A model generated the notes under the pieces. That model was not told where the DNA came from. It worked only from the letters and a program-made list of their open reading frames with translations, and made no database searches. DNA of 61,383 nucleotides from Veronia pacifica (GTDB lineage: Bacteria; Pseudomonadota; Gammaproteobacteria; Enterobacterales; Vibrionaceae): contig NZ_LYBM01000034.1 of the NCBI RefSeq assembly GCF_001707825.1, positions 1 through 61,383 on the forward strand, given 5' to 3'. The position numbers and the translations under genes were made by a program. Below, piece by piece: positions 37,292-44,672 of this stretch; positions within the stretch are counted from its first letter, which is position 1; each line of letters opens with the position of its first letter.

Positions 37292-39892
37292 ATGGCACAG
37301 GACCTCAAACTTCAAATCATGCTACGGGCGGTAGACAAAGTTACCCGCCCGCTGAAAGGTGTCATTAAAACAGCCAAAACGCTCAACAGCCAATTAACTG
37401 AAAATGCGACTGAGCTCCGTGAACTCAGAGGGCTACAGAAGAGTATCAGCGGTTATAAAAAACTCCAAAGCCAACTGGGTGGAACCGCATCAAGCATCGA
37501 CAACACCAGACGTTCGCTGGCTGAAATGGGCCGTACCATTGCCCATACTGAAAAACCGACCAAGCGTCAGCTTGCACAATTTGATAAGGCCAAACGCCAA
37601 CTCAACACACTAAAAGATGCGCACCAGGAGCAAAGAACTGCGCTGCTCGCATCCGCCAACGCACTCCGACAATCCAGTATTGATGTAAGACGCCTATCCT
37701 CTGAGGAGTCGAAACTCGCCAAGCGTATCGACAGCGTTAACAACAAAATGAATCAGCATGGCGAACAGTTGGATAAAGTTCGTCACAAACAGCGTCTGCT
37801 GACCAAAGCAAAAAACAGTTACAACCGAACACTCGAAAAACAAGCATACCTCAGTGTGGTCGGAACCGCTGGCTACGCGACGGGAACAACGGTACTGCAA
37901 TCTGTAAAGAGCATGATCCAGCCCGGTATCGAGTTTGAAAGCCAGATGTCTAAGGTGTCTGCTCTAACACGAATGAACAAAGACTCTCAGGAATTTCAAA
38001 CTCTCTGGCAACAAGCCATGCAGCTGGGTGCCTCTACCTCATTTTCTGCCTCAGAAGCTGCGGCGGGTATGCAATTTCTCGCCATGGCAGGGTTTGAGGT
38101 CAACGAGATTTATGCTGCGATGCCGGGTGTATTGAGCCTTGCCAAAGCCTCCGGCAATGAGTTGGCAGCAACAGCCGATATCGCCTCGAACATCCTTTCA
38201 GGCTTTAAGCTTGAAGCTACTGATATGAACCGAGTCGGCGATGTGCTGGCCGCAACCATCACCCGCAGTAATGTCACCCTAGATATGCTGGGCGAGACCA
38301 TGAAGTATGTCGCCCCTGCCGCCCAGAAAATAGGAACCAGCCTCGAAGAAGCCAGTGCCATGGCAGGTTTACTTGGTGATGTTGGTATTCAGGCCAGTAT
38401 GGCGGGTACCGTTTTACGTTCATTGCACACACGACTGGCCGCGCCGCCCAAAGCTGCCAAAGATGCTCTGCGTCAGCTTAGCGTTCAAACCATGGACATC
38501 GCAGGGAAAATGCGTCCACTTCCTGAAATCCTCGCTGATATTGCTAAGAAGACGGAGAACCTCAGTAATGCTAAACAGCTGGAACTATTTATTGATATCG
38601 CCGGACAGGAGGCAGGTACTGGTTTTGCTGAGTTGATAGAGCGCAGTGGCTCAGGCCGCATTGAAGAGTTTGCCAATTTACTCAAGCAGTCTGGCGGTGA
38701 AGTGGCCAAAATATCCGCCCAGATGAGTGACAATATGGCTGGTGATATCAAAGCCATGGAATCAGCTTGGAGTGCATTACAAATCACCCTGTCGACATCC
38801 AACAGTGCGCCGATCCGGGAATTGGTTCAGTCTGTGACCGGACTAATTAATCGTGTCACCGAGTGGACTAATCAAAACCCGGTCCTTGCGGCGCAGATGG
38901 TTAAGTTCGTTGCTATCGCGGGTGCTCTGGTTCTTGGCTTTGGCGGACTAGCTATAACCATTGCCAGCATCGTCGGTCCATTTGCTGTAATGAAATACGC
39001 CTTAAGTGTTGTCGGTATCAAATCACTCGGGCTGCTGTCAGGGATTAAAAGTCTAGGTACGGGATTACTCACTATCGCCAAAACAGCAGTCCCCTTTTTG
39101 GGTAAGGCCTTTGTCTGGCTGGGGCGGCTATTTTTGATGAACCCTATCGGGCTGGTTATTAGTGCCATCGCCGGATCCGCATACCTTCTCTATCAATACT
39201 GGGCGCCTGTTAAAGCCTTTTTCAACGAGCTGTGGCAAAGCATCCGGTCTGCATTTTCAATCGGCGTCGAGTTGGTTAAATCTTCTGTAGCTAATTGGTC
39301 ACCACTCGAAGATTTCAGTCACGCGTTTTCATCAGTGCTCGACTGGTTCGGTATTACTCTACCCACCTCATTCAATGAAATGGGCGGCAACCTGATTGAT
39401 GGCATGGTGTCAGGAATCACCGATAAGCTTTCAACAGCAAAAGAAGCAATAACCGATACCGCCTCGTCAATTGTCGATTGGTTTAAAGAAACACTGGATA
39501 TTCACTCGCCTTCTCGCGTATTTGCTGAAATGGGTGGCTTTATCAGTCAGGGCGTGGGCAAAGGCATTAGCGCAAAGGCGAAGCATGCGATTCTGGCAAT
39601 AAGCGAGTTAGGCCAACAACTGACGCAATCGATGTCATCCGATATCAATATGACTGTCGCTACCGCCAGTGAAATTATCCACCGGGATAGGATGCAGTTC
39701 AGACCTGCCACTCGACCAGCATCGCAACCAAAGCAAGCGCCTGTGCAAGTCTCGATTACCTATGGCGAAATCACCATTGAAAGCCATGCTGATAACCCTC
39801 GTGAATTGGTGACGTTAATCTCGCAGGAGCTGGACCGGAGAGAGTCTCAGGCCGCAGCCCGAATACGGTCGCGTCTTTATGATGAGGAATAA
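37292..39892 (+). CDS. T: Tape measure protein, P2 gpT family
   Basis: 866 residues (P2 gpT 815). A coiled-coil N-terminal part (about 20-180), the conserved tape-measure core (FESQMSKVSALTRMNKDSQEF, GASTSFSASEAAAGMQFLAMAGF, about 205-480), hydrophobic segments near 540-640, and C-terminal HSPSRVFAEMGG. Determines tail length. Starts at ATG 37292 in an overlapping frame after E'. Confidence 0.96.
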   Translation: MAQDLKLQIMLRAVDKVTRPLKGVIKTAKTLNSQLTENATELRELRGLQKSISGYKKLQSQLGGTASSIDNTRRSLAEMGRTIAHTEKPTKRQLAQFDKAKRQLNTLKDAHQEQRTALLASANALRQSSIDVRRLSSEESKLAKRIDSVNNKMNQHGEQLDKVRHKQRLLTKAKNSYNRTLEKQAYLSVVGTAGYATGTTVLQSVKSMIQPGIEFESQMSKVSALTRMNKDSQEFQTLWQQAMQLGASTSFSASEAAAGMQFLAMAGFEVNEIYAAMPGVLSLAKASGNELAATADIASNILSGFKLEATDMNRVGDVLAATITRSNVTLDMLGETMKYVAPAAQKIGTSLEEASAMAGLLGDVGIQASMAGTVLRSLHTRLAAPPKAAKDALRQLSVQTMDIAGKMRPLPEILADIAKKTENLSNAKQLELFIDIAGQEAGTGFAELIERSGSGRIEEFANLLKQSGGEVAKISAQMSDNMAGDIKAMESAWSALQITLSTSNSAPIRELVQSVTGLINRVTEWTNQNPVLAAQMVKFVAIAGALVLGFGGLAITIASIVGPFAVMKYALSVVGIKSLGLLSGIKSLGTGLLTIAKTAVPFLGKAFVWLGRLFLMNPIGLVISAIAGSAYLLYQYWAPVKAFFNELWQSIRSAFSIGVELVKSSVANWSPLEDFSHAFSSVLDWFGITLPTSFNEMGGNLIDGMVSGITDKLSTAKEAITDTASSIVDWFKETLDIHSPSRVFAEMGGFISQGVGKGISAKAKHAILAISELGQQLTQSMSSDINMTVATASEIIHRDRMQFRPATRPASQPKQAPVQVSITYGEITIESHADNPRELVTLISQELDRRESQAAARIRSRLYDEE

Positions 39893-39895
39893 ACC

Positions 39896-40348
39896 ATGAT
39901 GCTGTCACTTGGCCTATTCGTTTTTGAAATCAACACCGCTGCTTATCAACAACTACAACATGTGTTCAGCCAGAGCTGGGCATCTAACAAGCGGGTCGGC
40001 AGAAGACCTGCCTACCAATACTTGGGGCCGGGTGAAGAAACTATCACCCTAAATGGTACCCTTTACCCAGAATACACTGGCGGCCTCTTTGACCTCTCGA
40101 TGCTGCGCGAGATGGCTTCAACTGGAAGTGCCTTCGCGCTGATAAGCGGCAACGGCGATACATTGGGTCTTTGGTTTATCGATCAGGTCTCTGAGACACA
40201 ATCTGTATTCCTGCGAAACGGCAGCCCCCGCAAAATCGAATTCAATCTCCAACTCAAACGCACCGATGACAACAGTGTCGATCAACTTGGCGACCTGTCA
40301 CCTTACGTCAGCACACTTCTCAACCAATCGTTGAAGGCAACGGTATGA
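39896..40348 (+). CDS. U: Tail protein, P2 gpU family
   Basis: 150 residues. MMLSLGLFVFEINTAAYQQLQ, RRPAYQYLGPGEETITLNGTLYPEYTGG and LWFIDQVSETQSVF are gpU features. Overlaps D. Confidence 0.95.
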   Translation: MMLSLGLFVFEINTAAYQQLQHVFSQSWASNKRVGRRPAYQYLGPGEETITLNGTLYPEYTGGLFDLSMLREMASTGSAFALISGNGDTLGLWFIDQVSETQSVFLRNGSPRKIEFNLQLKRTDDNSVDQLGDLSPYVSTLLNQSLKATV

Positions 40349-41337
40349 CAAAAACTCCTAACTTTCTCATTGAAGTCGATGACCAAGATATCACTGAGAA
40401 AATCAGACACCGACTGATTGAACTGACCATCACTGACAAAAGCGGTCTCGAAGCCGATGAAATGGAACTGGTGATCAGCGACCACGATGGCAAGGTTGCT
40501 ATGCCTCGAAGGGGTGTGAAAGTTCGATGTTTCATCGGCTGGAAAGGCGAACCTCTGGTAGACAAAGGTACTTACACTGTTGACGAAATAGAGCATAGTG
40601 GCCCACCCGATAAGCTCACTATTCGCGGCAGAAGCGCAGATTTTCGGGAGGGATTTAAAGCCCAGAAAGAACGCTCATGGCATGAAACAACATTGGGAGA
40701 AATCCTCGACACCATCGCCAGCGAACAGCATCTTGAAGGAAAGCTCTCCGAATCACTTCGAAATACCCCCATCCAGCATATCGACCAAACCAACGAATCA
40801 GATGCCAATCTACTCACCCGTCTAGCCGAAACATACGACGCTATATTAACGGTTAAAAATGGCTGCTTGCTGATGTTAAAGAACGGTGAGTCGAAGTCAG
40901 TATCAGGTATTGATTTGGAGCCCGTCATCATTACACGGCAAGACGGAGATACTCACAGGTATATCGAGGCCGACAGACAAGGAAGATATACCGGGGTGAG
41001 GGCTTATTGGTATGACAAGAAAGAGGCAAAGAGGAAGTGCGTTATTGTCGGAAGGGAGGGTTGCCAAAAGACATTACGAACAATATTTAGTGATATGGGT
41101 GTTGCGGAAAATGCCGCACATAAGGCTTTAAAACAATTAGCGCTCAAACGAAAAAAACTGGAATTAAATCTGGCAAAAGTGCAGTCGAGTGTTATTGGTG
41201 ATTGTACGATATTAATTCAAGGTTGGAACAAACGTATAAATACTGTGCATTGGCACGTTGTAGAAAAAAATATCTCAGTAACTAAATCAGGATTACTTTT
41301 ATCTCTTTTACTTAAAAAAATGAAAGCTAAGAGATAA
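40345..41337 (+). CDS. D: Tail protein / late control, P2 gpD family
   Basis: 330 residues. PNFLIEVDDQDITEKIRHRLIELTITDKSG and the strand DEMELVISDHDGKVAMPRRGVKVRCFIGWKG (in parts) are gpD features. gpD caps the tail hub above the spike. Last gene of the tail operon. Confidence 0.95.
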   Translation: MTKTPNFLIEVDDQDITEKIRHRLIELTITDKSGLEADEMELVISDHDGKVAMPRRGVKVRCFIGWKGEPLVDKGTYTVDEIEHSGPPDKLTIRGRSADFREGFKAQKERSWHETTLGEILDTIASEQHLEGKLSESLRNTPIQHIDQTNESDANLLTRLAETYDAILTVKNGCLLMLKNGESKSVSGIDLEPVIITRQDGDTHRYIEADRQGRYTGVRAYWYDKKEAKRKCVIVGREGCQKTLRTIFSDMGVAENAAHKALKQLALKRKKLELNLAKVQSSVIGDCTILIQGWNKRINTVHWHVVEKNISVTKSGLLLSLLLKKMKAKR

Positions 41338-41550
41338 AATAGATTAAAAAACCTATACCCTAATCTATTCGTTATTATGAAACATATCATAAACTAAAAT
41401 ATAATATTAATTAATTTGAATTATTTATAAATAAGAATAACTGCCTACTCCTTAACCTTACGATATTCATAAAAAAGTATTCTATTGAAAAAAAGACCAG
41501 ATAAATATACAATGTTATAAATAAATTCATACAATAAGGACTCATTAAGA

Positions 41551-42549
41551 GTGCAAAAATTAATCACCGCATTTGGGTTGTTAATATCATCATTTTCATC
41601 AAATGCCATGGCAGACTACATAAATATTCAAACATGCGATGAGCTCGTTTCTTTTTTTAATGGAAGTATCAGTAGCTCTTATGTGAGTATCACTAATGAT
41701 ATTGACTGTACTTCCTCACCAACTTTAGAGCATGGCTTACGGGAGAGTATCAATGGAAATGGTCATACAATCAGCAATTTGAGATTCAAAGGAGACTCAA
41801 GTAGTCGTTATAAAACATTTATTTCTGCAAATCTAACAGATATTGTTTTTGATAATGCAACAGTCCATAACACAGAAGAGTGGGCTTTATTTTCGATCAA
41901 AGCGCGCTGGAATAATGTTAAATTTAATAACTTGAGCTCCACTGGAAAGCCTTTCAAAATGCTGTTCTGGACTAATATAAATGGCTTCGAATTAAGTGAT
42001 GTGTTGCTTGATATTGCCGGTGTCAAATTGGAAGAGGTCAAAACACTAGTTTTTGACAAAATTTTTCATGCTCGAGTGACAAATTTCACCCTAGAAAATG
42101 CAACATTAACACGTAAATCTGATTGGATGACTGCACTAATAAGTGAACGATCTGAAGACTCTTATTTGACCAACATTAAACTTTATAATATTTCTATTCT
42201 AGGCCAACCTACGGGTAATAATGGACGCTTAGACCTTGCTCTAGGCGATGTTAGAAATACACATGTTAACGGGTTGAATTTGGATAATATTTCTTTTTCT
42301 CGCTCAAAAGAAGATTCATTTTTCTCTTATGAGTATGATGATAAAAGCACATATGTGAATATTTACCACAATCTTTTTGATGACAATAAGCAAGCTGGAA
42401 ACATTCCGATTAGTAAGTCACCAAGGGATAATATCAATAGTCGCGTGATTAATTTTCAGTCAATGAATCAACCGAAATTACCACCAGCTATTTGTTCACC
42501 TTACTTACTCCAAGATAGCTATTTTGGTATCAAATCAATTAACAACTGA
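41551..42549 (+). CDS. Exported repeat-rich protein, phage moron
   Basis: 332 residues from a GTG codon. MQKLITAFGLLISSFSSNAMA looks like a cleavable signal peptide. The body has repeating N-G-h-T and L-x-x-I-x-h-x-N strands (INGNGHTISNLRF, FNNLSSTGK, LYNISILG), suggestive of a right-handed beta-helix as in GLUG-like or pectate-lyase-like proteins. I do not recognise a family. AT-rich, 213-bp AT-rich leader and own terminator, so an independent cargo gene after D. Confidence 0.7.
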   Translation: MQKLITAFGLLISSFSSNAMADYINIQTCDELVSFFNGSISSSYVSITNDIDCTSSPTLEHGLRESINGNGHTISNLRFKGDSSSRYKTFISANLTDIVFDNATVHNTEEWALFSIKARWNNVKFNNLSSTGKPFKMLFWTNINGFELSDVLLDIAGVKLEEVKTLVFDKIFHARVTNFTLENATLTRKSDWMTALISERSEDSYLTNIKLYNISILGQPTGNNGRLDLALGDVRNTHVNGLNLDNISFSRSKEDSFFSYEYDDKSTYVNIYHNLFDDNKQAGNIPISKSPRDNINSRVINFQSMNQPKLPPAICSPYLLQDSYFGIKSINN

Positions 42550-42578
42550 TTCTGAAAAAGACTGCCTTTAAAATAATG

Positions 42579-42602
42579 GACCAGCCCTTCGGCTGGTCTT
42601 TT
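42579..42602 (+). terminator. Terminator after the exported moron gene
   Basis: Perfect 8-bp stem GACCAGCC / GGCTGGTC with CTTC tetraloop followed by TTTT. Confidence 0.85.
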
Positions 42603-42644
42603 CCACTTAAATAACTGAGATAGTATTATTACACATTTACCAAC

Positions 42645-43601
42645 TCACATCCCCCTAAAACTCCAACATCCAACGACTCTGCCAAGAACGCGCAGGGTCG
42701 TTTTTTCTTCTGGGTTAATCTCATAGGGTCGATACTTGGGATTGTCTGAGATCATCAGCAATACACCATCAGGCCGCATTTGAAGCCGCTTGATATATAG
42801 CTGCCCATTTAAGTCGAGCACATACACTGCATCCATGATGAATTCATCTACGCCCGTATCGACGAAGAGCATGTCGCCGTGATTGAATGTGCCCTCCATT
42901 GAATCGCCGTAGCCAGTGATCATTGCGAGATTGTCGATGCTGGAGACTTTGGGAAGATGCTCGTTAATCCACTGCTTACTGATACTGACAGTAGAAATTA
43001 GACGGTCGTGTTCTAATTCAATCGGAATGCCCTGCCCCATTGAGGCCAGTGCAGACAGTTTTGGCACTGATACCATGGCGCCTTCATCAGATTCAATCTC
43101 TTCTGCTGAAGCATCTACGACGAGATTCAATCCGGTTTCCAACCAAGAAAGACTGACTTCAAGCACATCAGCATAAACAGCCAAATCCGGTGCAAACTCC
43201 ATCCTTCGACCAGATTCTATAGCCCTGACTCCAGCTACCTTAATGACTTCTGTATCGCCTGTCCGATTCTGTAAGTGCGAAGCAAGCTCGGCTTCCGTCC
43301 AACCCTTGGCATCTCTGGCTTGTTTTACCCTGCCACCAACCTCTTTGTGCAAAGCGCTGATCGGGCCATTGCCATAGTGGAGCCACTCAATATTCACGTC
43401 GAATTCTTCAGACAAGGTTCTAAGACTGTCAATACGAGGAATACTCTCGCCCTCCAGCCAGCGACGAACACCTTTCTGTGTAAGATTAAACTTTTCAGCC
43501 AGTTTGGTTTGTCTTCCCCGTTGCTTCGGCGCGAAGCCTCGGGTGTCTAATATTGCGTTCAAGCGTGTCGAGAACGCGATTCGTTCTTCTTTAATGTCCA
43601 T
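42645..43601 (-). CDS. CI-type prophage repressor with two HTH domains and S24 peptidase
   Basis: 318 residues. One helix-turn-helix at about 31-62 (QTKLAEKFNLTQKGVRRWLEGE) and a second at about 90-135 (KGWTEAELASHL...GVRAIESGRR), then a LexA-like S24 domain with catalytic S234 in GYGDSMEGTF and K271 in LYIKRL. A possible self-cleavage region is ASMGQGI (187-192). It should hold the lysogenic state and be cleaved through RecA. Divergent from the early operon. P2 gpC lacks the peptidase domain, so this phage is probably SOS-inducible. Confidence 0.9.
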   Translation of the reverse strand: MDIKEERIAFSTRLNAILDTRGFAPKQRGRQTKLAEKFNLTQKGVRRWLEGESIPRIDSLRTLSEEFDVNIEWLHYGNGPISALHKEVGGRVKQARDAKGWTEAELASHLQNRTGDTEVIKVAGVRAIESGRRMEFAPDLAVYADVLEVSLSWLETGLNLVVDASAEEIESDEGAMVSVPKLSALASMGQGIPIELEHDRLISTVSISKQWINEHLPKVSSIDNLAMITGYGDSMEGTFNHGDMLFVDTGVDEFIMDAVYVLDLNGQLYIKRLQMRPDGVLLMISDNPKYRPYEINPEEKTTLRVLGRVVGCWSFRGM

Positions 43602-43632
43602 GCCAGCTATTCCTCACGAAAAGGTAACTTTT

Positions 43633-43651
43633 TGTACTTGAAAATAGTACA
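43633..43651. promoter_or_regulatory. Candidate repressor operator
   Basis: Palindrome TGTACT-N7-AGTACA between the repressor gene and the early operon. It covers the -35 box of the early promoter, so binding would block early transcription. Confidence 0.65.
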
Positions 43652-43666
43652 TATCGACACTAATCT
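43638..43666 (+). promoter_or_regulatory. Early promoter (PR-like)
   Basis: TTGAAA (43638-43643), 17-bp spacer, TAATCT (43661-43666), a good sigma-70 match 40 bp before the first early gene and overlapped by the palindrome at 43633-43651. Confidence 0.65.
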
Positions 43667-43708
43667 TGTCTGCACAAAAATTAATGCAAACGCAAGGAGT
43701 CACCTGAT

Positions 43709-43933
43709 ATGACACCTTTGAAAAAAGCAATTTTTGTCTTCGGAAGAGAGCATATCGCTCAGGCCGCAGGTGTCAGTTCACCGTCTCTTGTCAGCCACTG
43801 GGTTCGTCGCGGAGTCCCACCCAAACACTGCAAAGCCATCGAAAAAGCAACAGATGGACTGGTGACAGCTCACGACCTCAGACCCGATATCTTTCCAACG
43901 CCGGATAACCTTCCCACGGAGGTAAACCAATGA
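43709..43933 (+). CDS. Cro/YdaS-like early regulator
   Basis: 74 residues. LKKAIFVFGREHIAQAAGVSSPSLVSHWVRRGVPPKHCKAIEKAT is a YdaS/Cro-type helix-turn-helix. First gene right of the repressor, after AAGGAGT at 43694. Probably represses the repressor promoter during lytic growth, the role of Cox or Cro. Stop overlaps the next start (ATGA). Confidence 0.8.
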   Translation: MTPLKKAIFVFGREHIAQAAGVSSPSLVSHWVRRGVPPKHCKAIEKATDGLVTAHDLRPDIFPTPDNLPTEVNQ

Positions 43934-44169
43934 GAACCCGCTGCCCACACTGCAACGGCCCCTGCACCATCAGGAAGACTACGCAGGTTTCCAGTACCTA
44001 TCGAGAAGTGACTCTCAGCTGCAATAACACAGACTGTGGTCATGTGTTTGTCGCCAGCGTTTCTCCCGTCCGGACTCTTAGCCCCTCTTCAATACCCGAC
44101 CCGGACGTCAATATTCCAATCTCAACCCATATCGACAGACGTGCCCTCGTGAAGGCACTCAGCGAATGA
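43930..44169 (+). CDS. Ogr/Delta-like zinc-finger activator
   Basis: 79 residues with C5-x2-C8 (RCPHCNGPC) and C-x4-C (LSCNNTDCGHVF), the Ogr/Delta zinc-binding pattern. These proteins activate late promoters of P2-like phages. In P2 ogr lies after D; here it is the second gene of the early operon, so late activation would be tied directly to early transcription. Confidence 0.82.
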   Translation: MRTRCPHCNGPCTIRKTTQVSSTYREVTLSCNNTDCGHVFVASVSPVRTLSPSSIPDPDVNIPISTHIDRRALVKALSE

Positions 44170-44182
44170 TTAGGAGTCAGTC

Positions 44183-44485
44183 ATGCAAGATATCAATCTA
44201 CTCGAACCTGCTGAACGTTTTGTCCTTAACCACCCTTACAACAGCACATTAATTCGCGACGAAATGGTGAAGCAAACCACCTCTCACCTGCAGCAGCAAT
44301 ACGAATGCACCGCCAGAAAGGCAGGTCTTTTTGCTGCCAAGGCCGTGGCCAATATTGAGGCCCAAGGGTTAGATGCCTATATCGACATCGATAACTCAAC
44401 ATCAACCTGTATATTCATAAGGCATCACGGACAGCTAAAGGCGATAAGCCTTGCTGACCTTCTTGCCACCGAAGAGAAGAGTTAG
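44183..44485 (+). CDS. Hypothetical early phage protein
   Basis: 100 residues, after AGGAGT at 44171. No recognised family. Mixed helix and strand, no membrane segment. Position between the Ogr-like gene and the replication gene, where P2 keeps gene B and small early genes. Confidence 0.7.
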   Translation: MQDINLLEPAERFVLNHPYNSTLIRDEMVKQTTSHLQQQYECTARKAGLFAAKAVANIEAQGLDAYIDIDNSTSTCIFIRHHGQLKAISLADLLATEEKS

Positions 44486-44516
44486 CGTATTTGAAGCCTA
44501 ACAAAATCGACAATCT

Positions 44517-44585
44517 GGCGGGCAATCAATTTAGATACACTTGAGAAAACACTTTCAAACACCGCTGAATTCCTGCCCGCCTTTT
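44517..44585 (+). other. Long-loop inverted repeat before the replication gene
   Basis: GGCGGGCA (44517-44524) and TGCCCGCC (44574-44581) are perfect complements 49 bp apart, followed by TTTTT. Could be an attenuator or terminator in the leader of the replication gene, or a structured origin. Confidence 0.4.
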
Positions 44586-44672
44586 TGTGAAAACTACCTG
44601 ATGTACTTTTATCTGTGCACTGTTACGACTGTGCTCAGGCGCTTGGCTGATCCCAAGTGAAAGGAGCCACAG

